From the NCBI GenBank assembly GCA_000727475.1, contig KL647289.1, positions 6,934,629 to 6,998,628 on the forward strand: 64,000 nucleotides of DNA, written 5' to 3'. This DNA is from Sarcocystis neurona (taxonomy: Eukaryota; Apicomplexa; Conoidasida; Eucoccidiorida; Sarcocystidae). The notes beneath the pieces were generated by a model that was not told the DNA's origin, made no database searches, and saw only the letters and a program-made list of their open reading frames with translations. Each line of letters starts with the position of its first letter. Position 1 is the stretch's first letter. Shown piece by piece: positions 1-10,901 of the stretch. The translations under genes were made by a program, and so were the position numbers.

Positions 1-2
1 AT

Positions 3-1859
3 GGCGGCGTAGAGGAAGGATCAACGGAACAAGCCTGCTCATCTGCCGCATTCCCTTTGTTTGACGCGAGAAGGGAGAGTAGGCGACGCGCCTTGTCCTG
101 TCCCTGTAGTTCTGAGCGCACGCCGCGCTCTGCGCATCGTACGTCGCTCTCTTACACGCCGTTATCTGGCTCTTCTGCTGCTTCGTCCGCTGTTCATGCA
201 GGCGAAGCTAGCAACATGGCAAGTCTGTGTGTCCCACCGATGTCTCCCTCGTGTACTGCGGATCAGTATAGTACTGTCGTCAAGTCGCGCACCAGTGGGC
301 CCTCATCGTTCTCCCATTGCCAGCGAACATTGGAAAGGGTCTTCGGCTCCAATCCCGCTGCGGAAGCTAATACGCTGGCGGCAGAGCATTCAGACAATGG
401 CCGGTTTGTCTGTTCCGCGCCTTCGTCCCAACACCCGTTAGGATCTAGTCTTATTTGTCCGTTTTATGCGCGAGGCCTCTGTCCTGCTGGTGCAGCGGCG
501 GCCGCAGCCCTACGCACACCGCTGCAGGAGGGAAAGGTTTTTGCAGAGAATTTTGCAGCTGAAAGAGCACCTACTTCAATGGTTACTGGAAGTACCCTAA
601 TTACGCCACTGACGAGAGATAGCGACACATGTCCGGAGCGCCTTCCTGCAAACTCTGCACAAGGGTACGCAGGAGCAGCTGCGCAGCGAGCTTCCGATCC
701 TCCTGAATGCGACGCGTGTTCGTACTGCATGGATGCTTGCGACAACGTGTCATGCATCCGATGTCTTCCACGCCGTTCTCATCCGGACGCGCTGCCCCCG
801 TACGTGCTCAACAAGGATCCGAGCAAATCACCGTCATGTGCGGCTGATACGTACCGTCAGGCAATGCCATCCGCTGGGGACCCATTGCACATGCGTTCGT
901 ACGGCGAAGAAGCAGGCGCTTTCTCTGTGAGGACACGAGGGCTTACGTCTTCGCCAGGCGGTTCTGCGGGTGATGTTTCAAAGTCCGCGGAGGTTATTTC
1001 TCCGCTGTGCAGCCGGCTAACCAGTCAGACTGACGTCAGTCTGTTGCCAGCGCGGGGCACTCTAGTTGAAGAAACCGACCCGTCGTACTCGCCTACGACC
1101 AGAGGATGGGTGCGCACTGCGTCAGCGCCTGCCACCGGAACAAAACCGGAGACAATGGAGAAGAAAAACACTGCCGAGCGGTCGCGTTTGGGGGCTGGTT
1201 GGGCGCCGTGTTCATGGTTTCCATATCGCTGCCTGCGTGTTCTCGCCCCTCCAGCGAGGCCTCTTGTCAGTTACAGTCAATGCCAGGTGGATCGATATTG
1301 CCGAAATGGAGGGTGTTGGCTCCTTGCAAACGGTCTCATATACGATGCGTTCCCCATTTTGTACGCGCACCCTGGAGGACCCAGCTGCCTCCTTCGGAAG
1401 CGGGGGCAAGACTGCTCAAGGGACTTCTCATTTCATTCCAAACGCGGACAGCAGTTATGGAGCAACTTCGTTGTTGGCAGGATCAAACCCTGTAAAGGTT
1501 GGACCGAGCGAAAAAAACAGAGGAAAGAACATCCTTCCGCAGGCACGTTTCGCCAGGAAAAGCAGGAACGGTTAATACTCCAGCGGATGGCAGACACGCC
1601 CAGTAGCGAAAGTGAATTTTCGGGCAGTGCTACAGGTGCACGCGGAAGTGGACATGAGTCCCCCACGCCATCGGTGCAGGGTGCAGGCAAAGTAGCCTCT
1701 GCTGGGGAGAGCAGCCCAGAACAGTGCGAGCCTTCGCCCGATACGCGCACGCATGCTCGCGACAACTTGGAGGATGGTCAGACTGAGCGAAATGATGGCA
1801 AGGACATTTCTGACAAGCCCAGTGTCCTTGAAAGCACATCTTTGTGTCGCGTTATGTGA
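3..1859 (+). CDS. Cytochrome b5-like heme-binding domain protein, 5' partial
   Basis: The reading frame is open from the window edge to the TGA at 1857-1859, so the gene may begin outside the window. The first in-frame ATG is at 216. If the codon at 57 is counted as residue 1, a cytochrome b5-like fold occupies roughly residues 404-490. It carries the diagnostic HPGG motif (His438) and a second candidate axial histidine (His460, in DFSFHSKRG), followed by a typical hydrophobic end (FVVGRI). Such domains bind heme for electron transfer, or bind steroids in the MAPR subgroup. The rest is low-complexity and Ser/Pro/Arg-rich, with a cysteine cluster at about residues 217-235 (CDACSYC then CIRC) that could bind metal or be chance. 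No membrane anchor is visible. The domain call is good; partner and pathway are unknown. Confidence 0.62.
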   Translation, partial: GGVEEGSTEQACSSAAFPLFDARRESRRRALSCPCSSERTPRSAHRTSLSYTPLSGSSAASSAVHAGEASNMASLCVPPMSPSCTADQYSTVVKSRTSGPSSFSHCQRTLERVFGSNPAAEANTLAAEHSDNGRFVCSAPSSQHPLGSSLICPFYARGLCPAGAAAAAALRTPLQEGKVFAENFAAERAPTSMVTGSTLITPLTRDSDTCPERLPANSAQGYAGAAAQRASDPPECDACSYCMDACDNVSCIRCLPRRSHPDALPPYVLNKDPSKSPSCAADTYRQAMPSAGDPLHMRSYGEEAGAFSVRTRGLTSSPGGSAGDVSKSAEVISPLCSRLTSQTDVSLLPARGTLVEETDPSYSPTTRGWVRTASAPATGTKPETMEKKNTAERSRLGAGWAPCSWFPYRCLRVLAPPARPLVSYSQCQVDRYCRNGGCWLLANGLIYDAFPILYAHPGGPSCLLRKRGQDCSRDFSFHSKRGQQLWSNFVVGRIKPCKGWTERKKQRKEHPSAGTFRQEKQERLILQRMADTPSSESEFSGSATGARGSGHESPTPSVQGAGKVASAGESSPEQCEPSPDTRTHARDNLEDGQTERNDGKDISDKPSVLESTSLCRVM

Positions 1860-3716
1860 TACATTACAGCGTCGGCTCGCAGCGCGAGGCGGCGAACGCC
1901 ATCGTTCGAGTCGCGTTATGGAGAGCGGAACTTACTGTCTGGCCTGCAACAAAGTTTCAGGACACTTCGGTGCCAATCTGTGAAGCTGCACAACCGTAAT
2001 TCCCCTCTCCGTCCATCCCTTGGGTCTCTCGGAGAGAGGATTTTGTCGCAGGGATTATTATTAGTTGAACAGAGAAAGGGTATGCCCATTGACTACGGAG
2101 GTGTGATTCCAGGAAACTGCCGCTTCGATACCGTTTGTGTGATTCCACAAGAGTGCCGCCTTGAGAGGGAAACACTCAGAGGTACACTCGGCCTCACACG
2201 GAGGGTGTCCTACGTGTCGGGTTCATTCACTGTTGACCGAAGACGTTTTATGGTACAGTTAGCGAAACTTGAGCAGAATCGATAATGTCGTGGATATTGT
2301 CAAACCACACAGGAATTCCGTGCTGCCCTCTACAATGCAGGCGGAACGTCTACATTTGACTGTCTGCATTCCTCGAAGCTATATGTGCTGAAGGAAGACT
2401 GCTGTGACCATCCACGGGCTGTAGTCGAAGTAAGTACGCCTCCGTGTTTCCGACCTACGTATTGCCGGGTCGGACAGGAGGACGCAAGCCTCGCCAACGA
2501 GTTGCGGCCGGAGGATAAGCTGAAACGGATGAAAGTGAACTTTTCGCTATGCGCTACACGATTGCAGCATTCGACATCTGCCGTGTGTTGGATACACATT
2601 TGGTGGCACATTTTGTCAGCTACCGGTATCCAAAGATCGTGTGGACGTAGGGGCAAGAGCACAATTTCACAAGTGAAGGTTGGTATCTACTGTATCGGAA
2701 AACTGCATACGAAAAAGCATCCGTATTTTGTTGCAGGGTCTCTCTATCCGAGCTGCTACGCCAAGGCGGTTGTCTTGAAACACATGGCGTTCTGGCGCCG
2801 GCATCCGTCGATAGTTCCCACGCAAGCGAGTACAGGTCGTCCGACCTCATAGAATTATGCACCGCGTGGCAGTTCCTCGTGGTGTACCGTCTATACAAGA
2901 AGCGCCGCTACAGTGTTGCTGTCTTCTCGTGCCCACGTGTTAACCCTTTCGTGTACTACTCGTGTGAACTGGTGGCGGTAAGCATTCCACATTCGCTCCG
3001 TGATTAGCAGATACTCCCCTTAGTGGGCTGTTCCACATCCTCTCCTGCCATTTCTCAAAAGGCACATACGCGCCTCTCTCCGCGGCAGATTGACCTTTTG
3101 TTGGGGATGCACGTGTGTCGCATTTTGCGGGGTGTTGCCCGTCCGTCCTTCTCCAGGCAGGCATTTGCAAACATGTATGTGAACTGTTAACAGCAACGGT
3201 GGTTAAGTATCTGACACGTCTGCACAGTTGGCCGGTGCCTCTTCCCCTGCGGTAAAAGTACGTCTGAGAGTCCAGGCGATAGTTTCGTATACTGTGGTGG
3301 GTTTGGTAGTCGTACAGACCTTGCAGTCAGCAAAGGGGACCACAGGGCCCCCACGCGTGGCATCGTTCTCAAGAAAACTTCCTCCTGCACGAGACGAAGA
3401 GACTCGAATTCTGGAATAGACGCAGTCGCTAATGCACTTTGCTGGACGGAACAGGAAGGTAGGCTTTGCCGCCACGGCATGATGCGGTTATCTTACACGC
3501 TGTCAACAAACAGCAAACGGGCCACACAGGCGGCGTGGGTCTTCTATACCGGTATGCGTTCTCTCGAGGTAGGCTTCTGCGCAGCCATGCGTGTTGATCG
3601 GGCATGTCCAGCTGCGCTGGATCACTGCAAGAGCTCATAAATTAAATCCAGCACCGTCACACGGCAAGCGTCCATCACGGCTCTGGTACACACTTGCATA
3701 AATACTATGCAGCGGA
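1860..3716. other. Intergenic, no gene seen
   Basis: Only short overlapping reading frames on both strands, none with a recognisable motif, membrane segment or convincing splice structure. It lies between two convergent genes, so it should hold both 3' untranslated regions. Confidence 0.5.
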
Positions 3717-5321
3717 CTATGCCGCGTCTCCCCCGACTGCGCTTTCAGTGCCGGTAGGAACGTGAGACGCATGGATCACAGTCCCACCTTCTTCGCCCAA
3801 AGGCGCAGGCCCGTTCAGAAGTCCGAAGAATAGGCGTGTCGACAGCGATAGTAAAAACCCCACTACGCAGTAAAGGCCACTTGAAACTCCGCGTGCTTCG
3901 TATGCTGCTGGCAGCATAGAAGCAGTTGCGAGCGCCAACATCGCTCCCGCAGCGATTCCTTGAATGGCCGCATCAAAGAGCCTCAAAAGCGATGAAGTGT
4001 GAGACGGTGTAAGAATTACTGTGCAGACGGATACGATGGCAGTGAAGCAGCTCACGGAAAACCAATACAGAAGTGTTGAACACGTACTTAAGCCTTCTTT
4101 TCTCATGAGATATCCTCCGCAGAAGCTTTCAGGAAAGTTCGAAATGCATAGTGCAATGATGAAGGCCCATGAGAGTGTATCCCCAGCTGTGCGAAATCCA
4201 ATCATCATAGCCTCCGGAACCGCATCAAGAAGTTGGCTTGTCCACAATACCAACGCTAGGTCTAGATTGTCAGCAGACTTCAGGTTGTCCTCGCCTTGGT
4301 CACTATGGTGCTGACCAATTCCGTATTGCTGTCGTCTTCGTTCGAGTCTCTCTCTCTCTCCAGAGTCGTCTGCGTTGACCGCGTATCTGTTGTTATGTGC
4401 CCCTCTTAGACTTCCAGAGCACGCGAGCCGAAAGTACTTGTGTTCAAGTATTGGTGCATAACTCTGGATGGACACGAGAATATTTCCGAGAAAGTCACGA
4501 ACAGCCGCCTCGTCACTTCTGAATCCGATGCCGGTGGGAGCAGCAGCAGCATCGTCCGCACAACCTTCTTTGTGTAATATCTCCCCGTGGTCTTTTGTGT
4601 CAAGGGCTGACATGCAAAACTTATCCTCTTTCACTGCAGATACCCCTGATATTGCCTCTTCATCCTCCAGCACAGCTGCGCTTTTGCTGCCTCTCTGATG
4701 TGCTTTGTCCTCATGCAGTTCTTCACAGATCTCTCGAAGGAGGCGTTCTCTCTCGTGATCATCGTCTCTCACGGCCCATTCGGACGATGAGGCTACAGTG
4801 CAGGCACGTGTTTCGGCCTCTATGTCCGCATCACTGTCCCGCGCCGCTCTCTCACGTGAGGGTGTGCCGTTGCCAACTTCCAGTGATCCGTTCGGTGAAG
4901 CCGTGACGCTGACAGTCACAGTCGTTGCATCAACAGCTCTGGGAGAAGCCAATGTTCGTGCCGTTCGTCCTCCGGCGTGCCACACCGTTATACTGCGGCT
5001 TCGTACGCTGCGTTCGAGCCCAATGTACATGAGGGCACCTGCGACAGCAAAAAGTACTTGAACAATGTAAGCTGCGGTACGTATAGAATAGCTAGGTTGA
5101 ATGTATTCGATAGCGTCCAGACCCTCCGCGTACACTTCGACTGCGACTGCGAAGATTAGTGACCCCGCGCCAATTGCTAAGAAAGTGCTCAGCAATTCAT
5201 CATTCACCTTGCGGTGTCGATCGCACGATAGCACGCCGCAGAGAGCGCCCAGCGGAAAGGTCACGGAGGCAAGCAGGGCAAAACCACCTGCGATCTGCCA
5301 GTCAGGTATGGTCAACAACAT
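3717..5321 (-). CDS. ZIP-family (ZupT/GufA-like) metal transporter-like protein
   Basis: Single exon of 534 codons from the first in-frame ATG (5321; an in-frame stop lies 40 codons upstream). N-terminal helices (about residues 7-30, 40-62 and 80-100) are followed by an acidic and Ser-rich cytosolic loop of about 220 residues, then a C-terminal helix bundle. The C-terminal half fits the ZIP family. DAVPEA (D366) and NFPES (N395) sit where ZIP helices IV and V have HNxPEG and HExPHE motifs, and a GIAAGAMLALATASMLPAAYE-type segment follows. ZIPs move zinc, iron or manganese into the cytosol. Here the proline-glutamate pairs remain but the histidine ligands of both helices are replaced, so metal selectivity or activity may be altered. 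The location (plasma membrane or organelle) cannot be read. An upstream coding exon is possible but not needed. Confidence 0.65.
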   Translation of the reverse strand: MLLTIPDWQIAGGFALLASVTFPLGALCGVLSCDRHRKVNDELLSTFLAIGAGSLIFAVAVEVYAEGLDAIEYIQPSYSIRTAAYIVQVLFAVAGALMYIGLERSVRSRSITVWHAGGRTARTLASPRAVDATTVTVSVTASPNGSLEVGNGTPSRERAARDSDADIEAETRACTVASSSEWAVRDDDHERERLLREICEELHEDKAHQRGSKSAAVLEDEEAISGVSAVKEDKFCMSALDTKDHGEILHKEGCADDAAAAPTGIGFRSDEAAVRDFLGNILVSIQSYAPILEHKYFRLACSGSLRGAHNNRYAVNADDSGERERLERRRQQYGIGQHHSDQGEDNLKSADNLDLALVLWTSQLLDAVPEAMMIGFRTAGDTLSWAFIIALCISNFPESFCGGYLMRKEGLSTCSTLLYWFSVSCFTAIVSVCTVILTPSHTSSLLRLFDAAIQGIAAGAMLALATASMLPAAYEARGVSSGLYCVVGFLLSLSTRLFFGLLNGPAPLGEEGGTVIHASHVPTGTESAVGGDAA

Positions 5322-7668
5322 CTTCTTTTGCAGAAGGGAAGGACGGCGATGAAGGTGAACCCTTAGCACTGCAGGATCTTCAACCTGAATAACAGGTCGC
5401 AAGCACCCTGCCGCCCGCGAACTGACACGGTCCAAAATTCACTCTGCAGCACAACAAGTAGTGAAACGGATCCGAGCAGAATTATCACTATAGATTTCTT
5501 GGTGTGTGGCCTGTTCGAACACGTGTGCTTCGCCAGCGGCTTGTTGACAATCGACGCGGTCCCTCAACTAGCTGTGCATTCCTCCGACCAGCTTGTCGGT
5601 CGATTATCACCACAGCAGTACGTCTGCGTACACAAGGTGCTTCCGGGTCCACCCCAGCGGTCGATATTGGTGGCCTGACATCTCGCAACAACGGCTTTTC
5701 CGACGACCCTATGTAAGATCTACGTGTACGCGTAAAGAAGAGCAACCACCGTTCCACGTTATCTTTACTGAAATCCATTGGGCATTTCCGGTCGCTATCG
5801 TTTTCTGTGCTGCTTCCGGTCCCCACACACCTCGATGCGTACTCCTTTTTGTACAGTGTGCACTTCAACGGACTGTTGACGTCTACAACGATGTGGCTGC
5901 ACTATTCTGCGGTTACATAGCTTTGTACCCTAGTCAACCATGCTGTGGTCTCCGCCTCTCTTAAGCGCGTTCATGCCCCCTCGGAGCTGTGGTACACTGC
6001 CTTGTAGCTATCCCCAGCCGGCGGACTGTACCGAGCACTTCAGGATCTCCGTGCACGAGGGGCGAACACATGAGGCGTGGTGGTAGTATCGTTTTTGGTG
6101 ATGACACAGTTCTTGCAGAACTGAGAGAGCGAAGCTGTCATTATAGTGTAGAACAGAGCTCTGTGCAAATTGAAAAGGCAGACTCGCGTACTGTGCGGAA
6201 AAGCACGCTGTTTCATAATGGGGGGAAAGCATTTCGTGGTACCAGGGTACTCGCGAGGTCGGAAGCATCACGAGGCCGGATTCGGACAGGTCATTTCGTG
6301 GTAAACGTTGGCTCACAGGTTGTGGTCCGTGGATTATATCCATTCGTGCTCAACTGCGTACCAGAGTGTGTACGCTACCGGACCCCGTGGTGAAAGATGC
6401 GGCATTGCCGTCTATCTGCAGCTTAGGCCGTGTTGGCCTAAGCTGCCGTTGGTCCGTCCTCGTGGTAATGCCGTTGTGGCTATCTCATTACCATGCAGTA
6501 TGTTCAGCTGATATTGGCGGGGCATTTCTGGTCGACGTATAGTGAGCCTTAGGCCGAGATGACTAGCTATTTCTTGCAGAAGGAGAATTCTTACGTGGAA
6601 AAGCGTGGTAGTGAATGAACCGACGGACTGCTGCCTCGGTGTGCCGCCAGGCGCCACGACGGAGGGGAGATTCTTTTCATGATTTGGGCGCGACCACCAA
6701 AGAGAACGAACGATGCGCCTACCATGACATGAGAAGCGTGGCTCGTCCCCACTACACAGATTCTGTCCTTGGCTGATATTGTTGGTGCGCAGCGCCCCGA
6801 AACGGGCGTGGGCGGACAGCTATTTCGGAGGCTGGCTTTACAGTCACATAACTAGCGACACACAGGTCGTTAAATAGTGAGTTCATTACTTCTAGCAGCA
6901 TTCATGTCCACAAGTTTTACACGGTCGTCCTGACGGTCTCGAAGAGTCTTTGCGTACCACCTACGAGCCAGCAAGAAATCCGCATTGTATGACGCGACTA
7001 AGTGCGCCTGAGATTTCAAACACAGATCTGTCCACGCCCTCCAGCGGTTTTCGATGCTGGTTGTATAAGAGTATGTTGAGATTAACGGTGGGCAGGAACT
7101 GTTCACTCGCCAGTGGCACTACGCTCGGCAGTCAGAGACCAGAACTTCGCTACTCATCCCGACCGTAGTGCTAGCAGTGTTCCGACCAGGAATATTGCCG
7201 TAGGGCGTCTTGAGGGAATGAGCCCTTTTTTTCTTATGGTTTGGACGATGATACACACATTTGCCATGACGGTATTGCCACCGCAGCGTATGTTTCGCCG
7301 TCGCCTGCAAGGATTGGACGCACGTCTGCATTGCACTGCTACTCCCACTTTTACTGACAGCGATGGTGTTATAAGCATTTCCAATCTTTCAGAACAGCTC
7401 GCAGGTAAGATGCAATGCTGACGGGGCTCGATCCTGCAACACAACAGTGGACTGGTTGTCTGAAAAGTTGACCCACCACAATCTATCTCTATCATTTGAG
7501 TCCCCGGCGGTTCATCGGGAAATGGTTGACAGCTGGCAGCATTGTGGTTCAACCTCTTGCTTCCGTCTAAATTAGCCCAGCGACGGTCGCGTGCACCTCG
7601 GAGGAGACGGCCCACGATCGTAGCCTATTTTTTCAGGCGGTTGCCTGTGGCGTGTGCTGCAAAGTCCA
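5322..7668. other. Intergenic, with one perfect hairpin
   Basis: Probable 5' flank of the ZIP-like gene and 3' flank of the four-helix protein. Frames here are short and motif-free. The only structure I can support is the inverted repeat at 6418-6446. Confidence 0.45.
6418..6446. repeat. Perfect 12-bp inverted repeat, 5-nt loop
   Basis: Arms GCAGCTTAGGCC and GGCCTAAGCTGC are exactly complementary around the loop GTGTT. It lies in non-coding DNA between two minus-strand genes. It could form a hairpin in RNA or bind a dimeric protein, but there is no direct evidence for a role. Confidence 0.8.
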
Positions 7669-8307
7669 TTACAGAAGCTGTTCAGACGGACGGTATCCGT
7701 GGTCAACAATGAATACGTCATCATTTCCGCTGTCTAGCAGACCACCTGCAGGATCGTTGAAAATTCTCTGTCCAGATGCTGCGGCCGGCCGATTTTTGTT
7801 GGTACCGAGGAGTGCTGCTGCCTCACTTTCCTTCAGGAGTTTCGTCTCTTGAAGGAGCAACTCAGCATCGAGCTGAGCTTGATATTCTGAGAGGACTCCA
7901 ACGCAACATGACGTCATTATCGAGCCGACGTACAAGACGATGCATAGTGTGATTGTGGCTGCTTGGTGATTAGCCACGAACGAGAGCAACGCTGAGGGGT
8001 GCGGACGCTCTTTGATATCTCGCGCGCGCAAGACGTCAACCAGCAGGAACGTAGCAAAGATAAAAGCGATTATATTTTCCAGCACTACGAGGACAACCGT
8101 GGATCGTATTGCGGCCTCGTTCAAGCACCAGACACCCAGCTCCCCGATAACCGACGTCAGCAAATAGACTGCTCCAAAGATAATGCACACAGCACTCAAA
8201 ATTGGGTTCTGCTGAAGCTCAAAAACGCCCGCAACAATCATCAGTGCGCCATACAGGGCGGGGAAGAAGTAAACCACCGCCGTGCCAGACTTTGTCGAGC
8301 AGCACAT
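7669..8307 (-). CDS. Four-transmembrane-helix protein (tetraspanin-like topology)
   Basis: Single exon of 212 codons with an ATG at 8305-8307. Four strongly hydrophobic segments lie at about residues 9-29, 34-58, 66-90 and 109-135. They are followed by a soluble C-terminal tail of about 75 residues that starts with an acidic coiled segment (QAQLDAELLLQETKLLKES) and ends in a Pro/Ser stretch. The spacing gives short loops and a cytosolic tail, as in small tetraspan families. The CCG motif of true tetraspanins is absent from the second loop, although a CC pair occurs in helix 4 (TSCCVG). Family and function are not recognised; a structural or trafficking membrane protein is the most that can be inferred. 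A 101-bp tandem duplication starts about 130 bp upstream of the ATG. Confidence 0.7.
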   Translation of the reverse strand: MCCSTKSGTAVVYFFPALYGALMIVAGVFELQQNPILSAVCIIFGAVYLLTSVIGELGVWCLNEAAIRSTVVLVVLENIIAFIFATFLLVDVLRARDIKERPHPSALLSFVANHQAATITLCIVLYVGSIMTSCCVGVLSEYQAQLDAELLLQETKLLKESEAAALLGTNKNRPAAASGQRIFNDPAGGLLDSGNDDVFIVDHGYRPSEQLL

Positions 8308-8433
8308 GACGGTGACTGATCTATTACATAGATTGTCTGAATCCTCGACCTAGGTGCGACGAGGTCACAATATGGCAAGAGAGAGGCAACGTCGATGAGT
8401 TCTGCGGACACTCTGTTACAGCTTTACACGCAT

Positions 8434-8635
8434 CACAGAAGCACCAGGGGTTGCACAACCCGGAGCCAAGTGGGTGAGAAGCCATGAAATGGGTACGCTC
8501 CACAGACTTAGGAGCCAGTCTCCCTTAACACATGTCACAGGAGCACCAGCAGTTTCATACGCTGTTGCAAAGTGGGTGAGAAGCGATGCAAAAGGAACGC
8601 TTCACAGACGTAGAAGTCAGTCTCGCTAGAGACCT
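8434..8635. repeat. Diverged 101-bp tandem duplication
   Basis: Two copies begin with TCACAG[A/G]AGCACCAG at 8434 and 8535. They share AAGTGGGTGAGAAGC and CAGACTTAGGAGCCAGTCTC-like blocks in the same order. Divergence is roughly a quarter of sites. It sits just upstream of the four-helix gene, in its probable promoter or 5' UTR. Confidence 0.75.
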
Positions 8636-10901
8636 TTCAAAAGCAATTTGATACATAGGTTGGGCGGCCTGTCTTCGGTCTACTCGATAGAGCCGTGCGT
8701 CTTTGACTGCCGTCGACCTCCCGTCACAGCTGTTCGCCTCGTGAGTTCTCAGACAGCAACGCCGCGTCGCGGGTTACTATCGGGAAAGAAGACACTCACT
8801 GCTGAAGTGTGCAAGAGATGGTGCAGGAGCTTCTGCTGGTCTGCACCCTCTTCCGGTATTCTTCTAGCGTAAACTACAGCCCGACATTTTAGGGTGCAGA
8901 GTGAACGCGCCGGTGACTGTGGCTGCATTCAGCCTTGACCGGGAAACTCGGAAAAGGTGCGAACGGACACTTCACCGCAGCAGGCGGGAACTCACGGATA
9001 ACGTTCAAAAACATTTTGAGTAGAGTCTAGTCTCCCCCAATTTCTGGCGCACAAAACCTCTTGTCGGTTTCCGCTTTCTGTCTCACGTTGGTGAGCTGAT
9101 ACGGTGCGGCTTACTGCACGAGCCTGGCCGAGAATGCGCGATTCCCGCCAGGTCTCTGTCGTCCGAAGGCATTCGTATGACTCCGAAGCGAACGAGACCT
9201 AGCGTGGCTCACCACCTACGGTGATTTTTTACTCGTAGAGTCCTGCTCTGCTATATTAGAAGACCAGTATGCCAAGCTTACACAAGAAAGTTAGCAAATT
9301 GTAGAAGGCCGCGCAGCCTGTCCTGTGGTAGGGCCCAAGCCATAAAAGTCGGTCGTTTCAAGTGCTGTAATTGCTCACGTCGAACCGCTAGTCAGCCGTG
9401 ATCCACAGGGACGCTTGCAGAAACGAGTCCCGACGTGACTCTGGAAAATTTGCTCCTGGGTGCGACCGTTCGCATCGCTGCAGCAGAGTCCGGTTGGACG
9501 GAAATATATTTTAATGTTCTGGGTGCTGCCTAAGGTACATCTGGCTTATTTTGCCAGATTAGCTACGAATCAAGAGGAGATTTGGGATCCCGTGTGGTTC
9601 GCATATCGTTTGCTGGGAAGAGCCAGTCGGCCTTCTGCGAAGACCGTTTGTTTGCCCGACACGTGTACGTCTGTGTGTTTGGGCAGAACTTGGGCGCTAC
9701 GATTCTAGCATACCTCGTAAGAAAACACGCATCTGAAAGCGTGGTGGAACATTGCAGAATTCAAAAAACCATGTTGCTTCAAAGGTGACTATCGGAAACG
9801 TTGTTGGTGCTAGTTGTGCGCGGCCTGAACATTGGTGGCAACTGACATGACACAGGCAACTTGCTGCAAAACTGACCGCCGTCGCACAGTCAGACCCTTT
9901 TGTGTAGGTGCCGGCTGTTTACCCGCGGGTACTACTAGTAGGTCAAGGTGCTTGCTTCACAAGGTGTCAAGCTCTGGGGCTTGCCGTTGACAGAGGAACC
10001 CGAGGGTCCGCCATTTTTTTTTTGTCCAGTCATCCATTCACTTGCGGTACTGTGAGTGCGTTTCGCTTGTCTAGTTATCTGGTAGAGTCGGTGATCGTTA
10101 GCCGGACCCTATGTCGAGCACATTAGAACAACTTCGTATGAGATACGAGAAGAGGGCTTTGTGTGATGGAGAAGCCCTCCCCATACTCAGTATGAGGGAT
10201 ACGGGAGCGCCCAACGGCATTGCTTGCTCACTTGACCGCAAGTCACGCAGGGCACAGGACGTTCGAGGGTTGAATGCAGTGCGCCGTCGCGCCTTGTGGT
10301 GATCTTGCTGATGCGCACCGGTCGAGCGCACCCAGAAAGCCGCTTCTTCATGAGACGAATCCAGCTCCTAATCATAACGAGTTAAAGCATGCGTTTCCAC
10401 AGCGAACGCCGTTATCTCCTTTGTGCCAGCTGATGCATCTGACGCGCAAAACCGCTCGCGGCTCCGAATGAACAAGCTGCGACCTCGTTAATTTCTGGTA
10501 GGTGCCACCGCCCCAGCAGTCAAGAGCCCCTTCATACGCAGTCTCGAACAGTGCTCTCTCCCTTGTGTAAGAATGCCTTCGCTGTTTTTAGGCAAAAATA
10601 TCTCGGGTGGCACTTGTGCTCGTCTCAGCTTGAAAAACCGAAGATGGTACCTGCCGTGCGTCCTGTTTCTGCAGGAACAGAAACTGCTTGACTACACAGG
10701 CGGCACAAACTCGTCAGCATTGGGTGGCCGCGCAGGCAAGTTTCCTGTTAACGGCGGTGTCAGAAGGGGAGCGAGCGTCTGCTTGCTGCTGCGCGGTACG
10801 CTCCTGCGGCGCCATTTGCTGCTGAACGCAAATCCCTCAAATTTTATACGTACAGTGTGCATTGTTCAGAAAATGCCTGTCGCTGATGCTACCAATACAC
10901 A
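8636..10901. other. Intergenic, no gene seen
   Basis: Between divergent genes (minus-strand four-helix protein, plus-strand secreted protein), so promoters of both should be here. I saw no coding exon, RNA gene or repeat that I can support. Confidence 0.45.

Noticed and set aside
8434..8635. Considered as a CRISPR-like array
   Set aside because: Only two diverged copies with no regular spacers, and the host is a eukaryote.
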